The notes below the pieces were generated by a model. It was not told the origin of the DNA. It did not search any database and saw only the letters and a list, made by a program, of their open reading frames with translations. A program made the position numbers and the translations under genes. DNA of 62,663 nt from Bacillota bacterium. GTDB lineage: Bacteria; Bacillota; Clostridia; Acetivibrionales; DTU013. Positions 45,303 through 54,451 of the stretch are shown here, piece after piece. The stretch covers positions 1-62,663 of the forward strand of contig JAEYRF010000163.1 in the NCBI GenBank assembly GCA_023409615.1, read 5' to 3'. Numbering within the stretch: position 1 is the stretch's first letter; each line of letters starts with the position of its first letter.

Positions 45303-47030
45303 TTATTTAGTCTTACGCGCTTGTATTTGTTTTTCGATTTCTTGCTCAAGCGCCGGATAGTCGACACTCTCGTATCTCTTAGCATATTCTGCCCAAGCGG
45401 AATCAAAGTCTTTCGACATGATCACGTTCGGCAGGTAACGGTTTTGAAGATCCGTTATCTCGTCAAATATCGGCTTGGCTATATTGTCTTCTTCCATAGT
45501 GGAGAAAATCGACCATACTTCAGGATAACCAGGATGATCCATTAGAGGAAGGAAGTCTGACTTGGTGAAGAAGCCGTATTTTCCGTAGAATTCCTTGTCG
45601 TACGGGAATTGGTTTGCAAGTCTTTCCTCTGGCTGCGTTCCTGCACCGGTGGAGTTACCGTCGGTATAACGACCTTCAAGTTTCGGGAATTGGTCGCCGA
45701 TGACTTGTCCTGCGTTAGCGAGCCTCCAGTCAGGATTGTCAAAATTGGCTTTCTGCTCCGGAGTACGTCTGTAACGGCCATTTTCTACATAGTAGTCTTC
45801 GCCTTCGATACCCCAATATAACAATTTGTGTACATCTTCTTCAAGTAGTTGATCCATAAACTGCATAGCACGCTCAACATCTTTGCACTTTGTGCTGATG
45901 CCCATGCCGTTGCCGCCTATAATTCCCTCATTCCTTACTCTGTTGTACGGAACGGGCTCACCGCTATAGCTGATACCAAGGGGGACATAGGTTCTATTAA
46001 TTTTTCCTTCGCCAGTCAATACATTTTCACCATCTGCGAAGTTCCATTGCTGGTCAAACATTGCCAACACACGACCGGTGGAAATAACGGACAGGTATTG
46101 GTCATAGTTTCTGGTGAATGTTTCTGGGTTTATCAAGCCTTTTTTGAATGCTTCGTTAAGCTTTTTGTAGTAGTTCATAGCATAGTCTTTGTTCTGATAT
46201 ATTTCGACTGCAAGGGTGTCGGGATTAACAACAACGTCACCCTCGTTACGTCCACCGATCAAATGCTGCGGTGCATTTTTCAGACAGAACGAACGCCAGT
46301 CTTGTGAATGTACCTCGAACGGCAAGACAGGCTGACCGTCAATGGTAGGATTAGCTTTGGCATAACGTTCCAATAAGTCAAAGAATTCATCTGGTGTCTT
46401 GGGATAAGTATATCCATCCCAGGCAAGTACGTCTTTCTGTATCCAGAAAGCCGGGCCGTTATAATCTCCCTCGTAAAAATCGTCCTGTCCATCTTTAAGC
46501 CAATACTGACGGCTCCAGATGTCCAGTATATAAACTTTATTATCTGGTGATACACTGCGAAGTCTGTCCATAAAAGGTTCATAATGCTTCCAGAGATTTG
46601 GATAATTGGGGAGATAGTCATCAAGTGCTGCAAAGGAACCAGCATTCAAAAATCTTCCGCGCGCTTGTCCTGCGCCAATCAAATCGGGATAATCGCCGCT
46701 GGCAACCATGATTCCAACTTTTTGCTCCATGTCACCTACAAGGAATTCATAATCAATGGTGACGCCTGTTAATTCAGCAATCTTTTTAACGATTTTGTTG
46801 TCTGCCGGAGGAGCCTCTCCAGGACCAGCGACAAACATGGTAAACGTTATTGGTGAAAGATCTTTCTCCGGTGTAGCCTCAGGTGCTACCTCTTTGTCTG
46901 GAGTAGAGGCTGTAGTGCTTGGTTTGTCCTCGGTGACTGGTTCTTTGCTTTCCGGAGCACCACAAGCCGCTAAAGAAGTAACGGTCATGATAACAACCAT
47001 AAGCAGTACGAGAATTTTCGTGATCTTCAT
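45303..47030 (-). CDS. Sugar-binding lipoprotein, LplA/YtcQ type (block 6, first)
   Basis: This 575-residue lipoprotein has lipobox LAAC at about 20-23. A Ser/Thr/Pro/Glu linker precedes the binding fold, which starts PITFTMFVAGPGEAPPADNK. It is clearly paralogous to the binding protein encoded next upstream (shared AELTGVTI.(F/Y)EFLVGD..QKVG). AAAGGGGA precedes ATG 47030; the longer frame to 47138 has no start signal. It is the first gene of the unit binding protein - LplB - LplC - carboxylesterase. TTGTAT and TATGAT at 18 bp, in the 200-base spacer upstream, may be its promoter. Confidence 0.9.
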   Translation of the reverse strand: MKITKILVLLMVVIMTVTSLAACGAPESKEPVTEDKPSTTASTPDKEVAPEATPEKDLSPITFTMFVAGPGEAPPADNKIVKKIAELTGVTIDYEFLVGDMEQKVGIMVASGDYPDLIGAGQARGRFLNAGSFAALDDYLPNYPNLWKHYEPFMDRLRSVSPDNKVYILDIWSRQYWLKDGQDDFYEGDYNGPAFWIQKDVLAWDGYTYPKTPDEFFDLLERYAKANPTIDGQPVLPFEVHSQDWRSFCLKNAPQHLIGGRNEGDVVVNPDTLAVEIYQNKDYAMNYYKKLNEAFKKGLINPETFTRNYDQYLSVISTGRVLAMFDQQWNFADGENVLTGEGKINRTYVPLGISYSGEPVPYNRVRNEGIIGGNGMGISTKCKDVERAMQFMDQLLEEDVHKLLYWGIEGEDYYVENGRYRRTPEQKANFDNPDWRLANAGQVIGDQFPKLEGRYTDGNSTGAGTQPEERLANQFPYDKEFYGKYGFFTKSDFLPLMDHPGYPEVWSIFSTMEEDNIAKPIFDEITDLQNRYLPNVIMSKDFDSAWAEYAKRYESVDYPALEQEIEKQIQARKTK

Positions 47031-47230
47031 TATTTGTTCCCCTTTCATAAAATATAAGTGTTTTCTAGATATATCTCCTGAAAAGTAGAAGCTTTGAACC
47101 TTAAAAAGATACCCCACTTTTCTTCTTAAGATTAACACATGTGCTAAGCTGAATCATTTAAAAAATCATACCTGTTATTAAAATTTTTATACAAGTTAAT
47201 AGTTATTTCATAGAATAGCAGATAAACATA

Positions 47231-48916
47231 TCATTCAATTTTCATTGCTTCAGCTATTTGCCTATTCACCTCTTCCAGATAAGGCTTAGGTTCATTTTCC
47301 CATATTTCTGTCACAAAGCTTTCCCATAATGTATCATAGTTGCTGGGACTTGTTAAAATCAGACGCGGATAGTATTTACGACAGGTGTCAACCATCTTGC
47401 TGTTTGCCAGTGCAGCCGCGCTCCCATCAATGATTGGCATTGACCAGACCGGGTAGTATTCAGGCCTCTGGACAGGACTTGATAATAATTGAGCAGGATA
47501 CTTAATACCGTAGCCCTCCAGGAATTTCTTATCATAATCCGATAAAGATGATGCATACTCGTCTTCCGAATCCGTAGGTCCACAAGGCATTCCATCTTCG
47601 TATAGACCTTGTATCTTTGGAGAATAATTCCACAGAGTAATTCCGGTCAAGTCCCGCTTCTTTCCATCATCATTATATAATTCACGACGACTGTCCGTTA
47701 AGACCCGCCCTGTTTCGCCAACTCTTTTCCAATCCTTTCCCTCTTCACCCCATTGAAGATAGTCCTGTACCTCACGCTGGAGCATCCAGTCGTAAAAAGC
47801 AAGTAATCTATCCGGATTCGAACATTTTTTTGTGATACCTATTCCATTATTTCCTGTTATCGTCCCATCACGAACATCAAGATAACTATCCTTAACACCG
47901 GGATTCGTTATAGGAACTGTGACATACATTCTGTTAAATTTTTTATCAGATTTCAAGATATTTTCTGCCTGTAAAATATTCCATCCCTGATCAAAGAAAC
48001 CCAGAACCGCACCCGAAGCAAGCTTTGAAACGTACTGGTCGTAGCTTTGTGTAAAAGTACCTCCTTCAATGATACCTTTGTTATACTCCTCATTCAGCTT
48101 TCTATAATAATTCTTTGCCGTTTCTGAAACCTGATACAGCGATGCGGTATATGTTTCAAGATCAACAAATACATCTCCGTCATTTCCTGCACCCATCAGA
48201 TGTTGAGGCGGGTTACGCAGGCAAAAATCTCTCCATCCATCTGACAATATTTCAAATCCAATCGTTTTAACCCCATCAATCGTCGGATACTTAGCTACGT
48301 ATTGTTCAATAATATCAAAGTATTCATCAAGTGTTCTTGGCAAGGTGAACCCAGCCTCTTCCAGAACTGCCTTCTGTATATAAAACCCCGGACCGTCATT
48401 CACAAATATCGGCGAAGGAATGTTGGACAAGTATAGTTCCAAAATATACTGATGACCATCATCTGTTGTCATTTTTTCATAATGGGGAGAATAAAGAGCA
48501 TTCAGGTTCTTATATTTCGGCAATTTATCCTCCAATGGGATAAAAGCACCGGCGTCAATTAATGTCTGCTTGTTTGCAAAAATAGCATCGGGATAATCTT
48601 CACCAGCTATCAGCACTCCCACCTTTTGATCAAGATCACCTACCAGAAATTCAAACTCAATCGTCACACCGGTTAATTCGGCAATCTGTCTGAGGACCGG
48701 ATTATCCTTCGAAGGAATTGCACCAGGATCGCGAATGAAGACTTTAAAAGTTATCGGTTCATTGGCATCGGGCAATGGATCCACTCCTCCAAAAGGTTTT
48801 ATAAAGGGCGACTCTATTATCGGATACGTTTCGTCCAATTTACCACATGATGTCGCTGAGAGAACTGACAAAGACAGTAATATGACAAAAGTAATTATCT
48901 TACAGATGAATTTCAT
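47231..48916 (-). CDS. Sugar-binding lipoprotein, LplA/YtcQ type (block 6, second)
   Basis: This 561-residue lipoprotein has lipobox SATSC at about 20-24 and the binding fold starting at about 50 (ITFKVFIRDPGAIPSKDNPV). It shares extended similarity with the next binding protein downstream but has only one linker-poor spacer after the Cys. GGAGG precedes ATG 48916. It directly follows the YesN gene (36 bases). With no permease pair of its own, it may either feed the neighbouring permeases with a different sugar or present ligand to the YesM sensor; the latter is inference. Confidence 0.88.
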   Translation of the reverse strand: MKFICKIITFVILLSLSVLSATSCGKLDETYPIIESPFIKPFGGVDPLPDANEPITFKVFIRDPGAIPSKDNPVLRQIAELTGVTIEFEFLVGDLDQKVGVLIAGEDYPDAIFANKQTLIDAGAFIPLEDKLPKYKNLNALYSPHYEKMTTDDGHQYILELYLSNIPSPIFVNDGPGFYIQKAVLEEAGFTLPRTLDEYFDIIEQYVAKYPTIDGVKTIGFEILSDGWRDFCLRNPPQHLMGAGNDGDVFVDLETYTASLYQVSETAKNYYRKLNEEYNKGIIEGGTFTQSYDQYVSKLASGAVLGFFDQGWNILQAENILKSDKKFNRMYVTVPITNPGVKDSYLDVRDGTITGNNGIGITKKCSNPDRLLAFYDWMLQREVQDYLQWGEEGKDWKRVGETGRVLTDSRRELYNDDGKKRDLTGITLWNYSPKIQGLYEDGMPCGPTDSEDEYASSLSDYDKKFLEGYGIKYPAQLLSSPVQRPEYYPVWSMPIIDGSAAALANSKMVDTCRKYYPRLILTSPSNYDTLWESFVTEIWENEPKPYLEEVNRQIAEAMKIE

Positions 48917-48952
48917 AGTACATCTGCCTCCACATGTATTAGAATTTTTAAA

Positions 48953-50476
48953 TCAATTTTTGTTTCTATATTCCGTTGGACTTTTACCAACCTCCTGGGT
49001 GAATTTCACAACAAAATAACTGCTTTCTATAAAGCCTACCTGGTTTGCTATTTCGTAAATCAGTTTGTCAGTTTGGACCAGAAGCCTTTTTGCTTCATCA
49101 ATTCGGAGTTGATTTACATATTCATTAAAAGAAACTCCCACAGACTTCTGAAAAGCTCTACCTAAATAAGATGCATTGATGAAAAACTTTTTAGCTACTT
49201 TTTTTAAATTGATCTGCTCCGAATAATGCGAACGAACATAATCAACAATCTCTGCATAAACGCCGGTATTAGTCGTTCTGTAATTCTGCTCGAGATACTC
49301 AAATATTTCTATGACCATAGAACGCAGAAGTTCCCTCCACTCAGAAAATGTAACAAAGCAGAGACTTTCCATCCAGTTAGGACGTGGTATAATTGACTCG
49401 AGATGTCTGGATTTTGTAACTTTTGTCAACTCATCGGAAAACAGATAGTATATTCTAAAGCTAATTTCTTGAATGTACTGGATTCCAATACGCAATTTCT
49501 GGACTTCATCCATTAGCCCCTCAATAACTTGCAGTGCTTTCTTTTTATCAAGAGTTACAATACTCTGTGTCAGTTCTTCCAGGTACTTTGACTCAAGAAG
49601 CCGCTCTTCTACCGCCTTGTATTGTTCAGGATGATAATCCATGTATTTCCCTCCGGAGAAAAACAGCTCTGTAAGCATCTCATAATTATGGTTTAACAGG
49701 TCCTCCCGGAAGCTATCATTACTATTGCTGAACACATAAGAATCAAAAAGAATTGCACAATCCAGATGAAATTCTTCAAGGTTTTCTGCCAGTTTTCCCG
49801 CAAGTTTTATCATGTTGTACTCATAGAACTCAAGTATCTTAGGAGGTAATAGAAAATAGTATTGGCTGCCTTTTACCCGAAACGGCATATTTCCGGTTTC
49901 CCCCAGCAGCCTTGTAATACAATCCTGAACAACAGATTGAATATTAGGTATTCCTGCACTGCCTGTATACTTCTTAAGAACACATGACATAATGGAATAT
50001 CCTTTAAACGTATCTCTGCATATCGATGCGCCATTAAACAGCTTATGAAACAAATTCATGCTTTCACGGAAATCATGTTTGTCTTTCTCATCCCTATAAT
50101 TGTCCAGCTCCTCACGCAATGTATTAAGCAGAGGTATTAATTCCTCATCATCCACAGGCTTGTTTATATACGCCCTGACACCATACTTCATGGCTTCTTT
50201 TGCATACTCAAATTCATTGTAGCCGGATAGCATTACTACTTGCGTATTTGAATACTCACTACACCTCAGTAGCTTCAGAAACTTCAGTCCATCCATAACA
50301 GGCATACGCACATCAAGCAAAATCAGATCAGGACGTACTACCGGAAGCTTCTCCATTGCTTCCTTCCCATTGAGTGCAGTGCTTATAACGGCAAATCCAT
50401 GCTCTTCAAATGGAATCGCCTTTGTTAAATGCTCTCTGATACTTTTCTCATCATCCACCAACAGAATTGAGTACAT
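48953..50476 (-). CDS. YesN-type response regulator, receiver plus AraC output
   Basis: This 507-residue regulator has a receiver domain at 1-120 with acidic pair D8-D9, phosphoacceptor D55 in LLDVRMPVMDG and the Lys in INKPVDDEE. A middle region of unknown fold follows. The C-terminal AraC domain (about 400-507) ends VGFIESSYFVVKFTQEVGKS. The first 26 bases overlap the kinase gene, a sign of tight coupling. Likely targets are the binding-protein and permease genes immediately downstream. Confidence 0.92.
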   Translation of the reverse strand: MYSILLVDDEKSIREHLTKAIPFEEHGFAVISTALNGKEAMEKLPVVRPDLILLDVRMPVMDGLKFLKLLRCSEYSNTQVVMLSGYNEFEYAKEAMKYGVRAYINKPVDDEELIPLLNTLREELDNYRDEKDKHDFRESMNLFHKLFNGASICRDTFKGYSIMSCVLKKYTGSAGIPNIQSVVQDCITRLLGETGNMPFRVKGSQYYFLLPPKILEFYEYNMIKLAGKLAENLEEFHLDCAILFDSYVFSNSNDSFREDLLNHNYEMLTELFFSGGKYMDYHPEQYKAVEERLLESKYLEELTQSIVTLDKKKALQVIEGLMDEVQKLRIGIQYIQEISFRIYYLFSDELTKVTKSRHLESIIPRPNWMESLCFVTFSEWRELLRSMVIEIFEYLEQNYRTTNTGVYAEIVDYVRSHYSEQINLKKVAKKFFINASYLGRAFQKSVGVSFNEYVNQLRIDEAKRLLVQTDKLIYEIANQVGFIESSYFVVKFTQEVGKSPTEYRNKN

Positions 50477-52268
50477 AGAACTCCTCCCTCGAATGACGTA
50501 CAGGAATTGTTATGCAAAATTCCGTTCCCTGTCCAAGTTCACTTTTTACATCAAAAGTGAACTCTTTCCCGTAATATAGTAATAGACGCTGATATACATT
50601 GTACAGTCCTACACTTTCAATTGGTTTACTACGATTACTTAGTATTTCTTTAAGGCTATTGAGTATATCATCACTTATTCCTGATCCATTATCACGGACA
50701 CTGATTACAATCCTGCCACCCTGAAGTACTACATTAATCTCAACGAGCCTGCTGCCTGAAATTGATTCAACGCCATGGACACAGGCGTTTTCTACCAATG
50801 GCTGGATTGCGAATTTGGGTAACATGCAATCCAGAGCTCTATCTTCAACCTTAACAATATACTCAAACTCATCATCAAACCTATATTTTTGAATACTTAA
50901 ATATTCTTCTAGAAATTTTATCTCCTTTTCTAGTGGAATAATGTCATCATTCCAGTTAATAACTCTCCTAAACATACGCGACATGTATAGTATCATTTTT
51001 GCAGTCTCTGTTTCATTCTTAACAATCGCCTTCAGTCTTATACTCTCCAGTGCGTTATACAAAAAGTGTGGATTTACTTGACTCTGGAGCGCCAATAACA
51101 TTGCCTGCGTCGTTTCCTGTTCAAGCTGCGCTTTCAAAATCCGGGAATTATACTCATCTTCAATTAGTGTCTTGAGTTTTATACTCATTTGATTCATACT
51201 ATCTGCCAGTATCTCGATTTCATCATTCCCGCCAATATCTTTATACGTCTGAATAAAATTGCCATTTGCAATTTGTTTAGATTGGTTAACCACGAGCTTT
51301 GTCCGTTTAGTAATATTGCCTGCTACAAACAGGATACAAAAAAGCGAAACCATCATGCTGACTACAATAATATATATTGTCTTCCATCTCATTTTCGAAA
51401 ACTCGTCAGAAATGATTTTCGAATTATAGTAGCCATAAAGTGATAATGGCAGGTCTTTAAGCGTCTTCTTAAGTACTACTATTCCCTCTTTAAGCTCATC
51501 CTCAGAGAACTTATCATACTCACCGAAATCGCTGTAAGTATTTCCGGAAGCAATGATTCTCTTCTCAGAGTCTACCAGTACAATATTATCAAACATGCCG
51601 CTTTCTTCCAACATGGATGAAATATACGATACATCAATATCAATTCTTACTAGCTTCCAGTAGTTAGAATGCTGAGTGTAATTTTCCAGAGGCCTGACTA
51701 TACTGAGAGACCTGTCGTATGAGGTCTTAATCACCAGCGGGACTAAAGAGACACGAAGCTGGGGACCGTTTTCTGACCCAGGCAGATCATATAATCTGAA
51801 GTCGATCGGATTCTCTCCAAGATTGATAGTATCGTCGGATGCAATTGTATTAACAATGGCTCCGTTAAGTACAGTCGGATTATCAGTATAAAGACTGATT
51901 TTCCTTACATGCCTATTATATACCAGATCAGATTCCAGCAATGCTTTAATTCTTTCCTGGTATTCAACCATATAACTATAGTCTATGGAATAGTATTTAT
52001 CGAGAAATCTATACAGTTCCTCGTCTGTATTATATTTGTGTGTTAAATTAACTGTACCGGATATTACCGCATTGATCTTATTAGTTTTTTCATCAAGTGC
52101 GCTCGCTAGACGCTGCATCATTTGGGACTGTATATTTTTCGCTGTATCAGTATAATAGAACGCATTTTGAATAAACAATGGTATAATGACACAACCAATG
52201 AAAATGAGAACCATCTTCTGTGAAATTGTTAGATAATTTAGTAAACTACCTTTTTTCACTCTTTTCAC
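50451..52268 (-). CDS. YesM-type sensor histidine kinase
   Basis: This 605-residue membrane kinase has transmembrane helices at about 18-38 and 296-318 around an extracellular Cache-like sensor. HAMP (about 318-370) leads to H401 in QSQVNPHFLYNALES, and the ATPase domain carries QPLVENACVHGVE and the DNGSGI box. A GTG (52268) is the apparent start, with GGGAG nine bases upstream. It lies 17 bases after the GH120-like gene, so glycosidase, sensor and regulator may share one transcript. Confidence 0.92.
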   Translation of the reverse strand: MKRVKKGSLLNYLTISQKMVLIFIGCVIIPLFIQNAFYYTDTAKNIQSQMMQRLASALDEKTNKINAVISGTVNLTHKYNTDEELYRFLDKYYSIDYSYMVEYQERIKALLESDLVYNRHVRKISLYTDNPTVLNGAIVNTIASDDTINLGENPIDFRLYDLPGSENGPQLRVSLVPLVIKTSYDRSLSIVRPLENYTQHSNYWKLVRIDIDVSYISSMLEESGMFDNIVLVDSEKRIIASGNTYSDFGEYDKFSEDELKEGIVVLKKTLKDLPLSLYGYYNSKIISDEFSKMRWKTIYIIVVSMMVSLFCILFVAGNITKRTKLVVNQSKQIANGNFIQTYKDIGGNDEIEILADSMNQMSIKLKTLIEDEYNSRILKAQLEQETTQAMLLALQSQVNPHFLYNALESIRLKAIVKNETETAKMILYMSRMFRRVINWNDDIIPLEKEIKFLEEYLSIQKYRFDDEFEYIVKVEDRALDCMLPKFAIQPLVENACVHGVESISGSRLVEINVVLQGGRIVISVRDNGSGISDDILNSLKEILSNRSKPIESVGLYNVYQRLLLYYGKEFTFDVKSELGQGTEFCITIPVRHSREEFYVLNSVGG

Positions 52269-52285
52269 AAAATGGAGCTCCCTCT

Positions 52286-54205
52286 TTAAATCTTATCCTT
52301 CCTGATTCTTGGATCAATGTTCAACACTACCCTCTCGCCGCTCAATCCTGCAAATGGACCTGCAGTTCTAAACTCGCCCGCCGGAACGCCAAAATAATCT
52401 GTGCAGCACTTCTCATCTATTTTCACTTCGGGCAGTGCTTTTTTGAACAATATCTCCATAGTCAGATTTTCGCTATTGATGTCGATATCAACATCACTGG
52501 TACATCCCGTCTCATCAAAGCCGCAGAATTCCTGCCATGCCATAAGATCAAGACACATTTCTGGTTCAGGATACATAACACGCAGGTAGCCGCCGGGCAT
52601 CTTTGCATATGCATTCCCTTCTACTGTATTATGCTCATTTGGCAGGATAATTGCAGCTTCTCCGCACTGGTAAAACAAATTATTAAAAAACTTATTCTCC
52701 CTTGAGGTTCCACCGCGCTTGAATTGCAGCCTGAATGCAACTACCTTTGCAAAGAAACCTGCTTTGTTGCATTTTCCAATCAGATTGTTCACCATTCTGA
52801 GTTTATCGGTACCCTCAAGATATATTCCATAGCCATTTATAATATCGGACTCTGTCGTTTTATACCAGCCGGATGATCCAGGTTCATTCGGTACTGCACT
52901 CTTGTCGTACCTGCCTTCGACATTCCAGATAATATTATTATCAATGAGGTTCTCCTCATCTCTGGTACATTCAATAAAGATGTGTTCCCTGGAATTGATT
53001 CCGTCGAGGAACAGATTAGACGTAATGCGGTTATTTTCATTACCGACATCCATCCACAGCGCATCGCAGCCATAGCATTCTTTTATGATATTACGGCGGA
53101 TAAGAGAATCAACACAATTATGAACCTTGATACCCCCAGCCTCCCAGGAAAGCTCCATCCTCTGCCATCCAGTGCCGGTAATCATGTTATCCTCAATAAG
53201 CATGTTTTTCACAAACATTCCTGCAATGCCGCATACACCAACATCTTTAATGGTGTTACGACGTATGATGGAGTTACCAATAGTTTGTCCCTCTATCATA
53301 GTATGATGCCAGCATTCGTTTCCACAGTCAATTCCTGTTGCATTAGACCAATCGATTGTACAGTCTTCGATAATCCAATGATGTCCGCGATAGCAGGAAA
53401 GGGATCCGCGCTGGGGCACCGGAGCTCCTGTCGCCGCATGTGCCATCGTCAGTCCCTTTACCTTAATGTAAGACAGGAAGGGAATCTTCGGTGCAAAGCA
53501 CTGCTCACGGTTACTCAGCTCTATTATGTGATTTACGGGATCATCGTCACCGGTCAGGCGGATATGTACCTTCTGCCCGTTTGCTTCGACCCAGTATGCA
53601 TTTTCATTTTCACTTAGAAGATAGTACAGCGGAACCTGCTTCATCGGTCTACCGTCTACAAAAACCATACCTCTTCTGTTTAGATAAGTTGTCATATCAG
53701 TTTTATCATATTCAATAAACAGGCGGTCATGAAGGATATTTACGGCACAAAAGGGATTATAGCCTTTGAAATCCTCCGGATCCAATTCGATCTCCCACAC
53801 CTTGACGCCTTTGGTTTTTGATATGTCTTCGTGAAATCCTCTGATCATTCTCCAACCGATACTTGGACGGAAGCTCTTTACCTCCACCGATGCCTTGATG
53901 ATAACTTCCTTATCATCGAAAGCTTCATAGCTGATCATTCTTTCCGAATTTTCACCACCCATAGCTGGCTGTACCGTTTCGCGGTATGTCCCAGCGTGAA
54001 TCAGAACTCTTGTACCGGGAGCTGCTATCTGAGCCGCAGCATTGATCGTCTTCAGTGGCTTCGATGCAGTACCGTCATTTTTGTCGGATGACCCAGGGTT
54101 TTGATTGTCCACATGGATCTCGCGGTCGTATTTCTGTGGGGTTTCCCAGAACTCGAACATTTTACCGTTCGGAAGCTTTGCGGTAAGATCAATTTTTTCT
54201 GACAT
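52286..54205 (-). CDS. GH120-like beta-helix glycosidase, probable beta-xylosidase
   Basis: This 639-residue cytoplasmic protein has a right-handed parallel beta-helix. It opens with REIHVDNQNPGSSDKNDGT and KPLKTINAAAQIAAPGT, the usual start of pectate-lyase-like helices and of GH120 enzymes such as T. saccharolyticum XylC (similar length). Candidate catalytic acids are the Asp in ALWMDVGNENNRI (about 386) and a Glu in HIFIECTRDEEN (about 412), matching the Asp-then-Glu order and approximate spacing I recall for XylC. A lyase or other beta-helix enzyme is the alternative. ATG 54205 is chosen because AAAGGA is well spaced from it; ATG 54214 is too close. Confidence 0.72.
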   Translation of the reverse strand: MSEKIDLTAKLPNGKMFEFWETPQKYDREIHVDNQNPGSSDKNDGTASKPLKTINAAAQIAAPGTRVLIHAGTYRETVQPAMGGENSERMISYEAFDDKEVIIKASVEVKSFRPSIGWRMIRGFHEDISKTKGVKVWEIELDPEDFKGYNPFCAVNILHDRLFIEYDKTDMTTYLNRRGMVFVDGRPMKQVPLYYLLSENENAYWVEANGQKVHIRLTGDDDPVNHIIELSNREQCFAPKIPFLSYIKVKGLTMAHAATGAPVPQRGSLSCYRGHHWIIEDCTIDWSNATGIDCGNECWHHTMIEGQTIGNSIIRRNTIKDVGVCGIAGMFVKNMLIEDNMITGTGWQRMELSWEAGGIKVHNCVDSLIRRNIIKECYGCDALWMDVGNENNRITSNLFLDGINSREHIFIECTRDEENLIDNNIIWNVEGRYDKSAVPNEPGSSGWYKTTESDIINGYGIYLEGTDKLRMVNNLIGKCNKAGFFAKVVAFRLQFKRGGTSRENKFFNNLFYQCGEAAIILPNEHNTVEGNAYAKMPGGYLRVMYPEPEMCLDLMAWQEFCGFDETGCTSDVDIDINSENLTMEILFKKALPEVKIDEKCCTDYFGVPAGEFRTAGPFAGLSGERVVLNIDPRIRKDKI

Positions 54206-54271
54206 AATATTCATCCTTTCGATATGCGTACTACACTAATTTCGCTCACAAATAAATTCCGCCGGATGCGT

Positions 54272-54300
54272 AAAATAGCCTTACTTGATAAGGCTATTTT
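54272..54300 (-). terminator. Hairpin terminator upstream of the GH120-like gene
   Basis: AAAATAGCCTTA (54272-54283) pairs perfectly with TAAGGCTATTTT (54289-54300), loop CTTGA. The symmetrical A/T flanks make it active in either direction. On the minus strand it ends the transcript from the binding-protein gene starting at 56251. Confidence 0.8.
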
Positions 54301-54325
54301 ATCATATAACTGAGAAAAGTAAAAT

Positions 54326-54450
54326 GGGACCTGTCTGCTTACATAGCCTCTCACCAGCTATTGGTGCAGAGCCGATGTTACTCAGACAAGTCCCCTTGAG
54401 TTCTATTACCCGAAAGCGTACTTTCGGTCTACTGTCAGAACATAGACGAC
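54326..54450 (-). other. Structured spacer downstream of binding-protein gene
   Basis: In minus-strand order three structures are visible. GTCTA/TAGAC closes a small hairpin (54430-54450). CCGAAAG-TACG-CTTTCGG is a perfect stem with a UNCG-type loop (near 54410-54427). GGGACTTGTCTG/CAGACAGGTCCC (54393-54382 with 54337-54326) encloses an inner CACCA-ATAGC-TGGTG hairpin. The last stem is followed by ATTTTACTTTT. It may be a compound terminator or a 3' UTR-derived small RNA; no known riboswitch consensus was recognised. Confidence 0.5.
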
Positions 54451-54451
54451 A

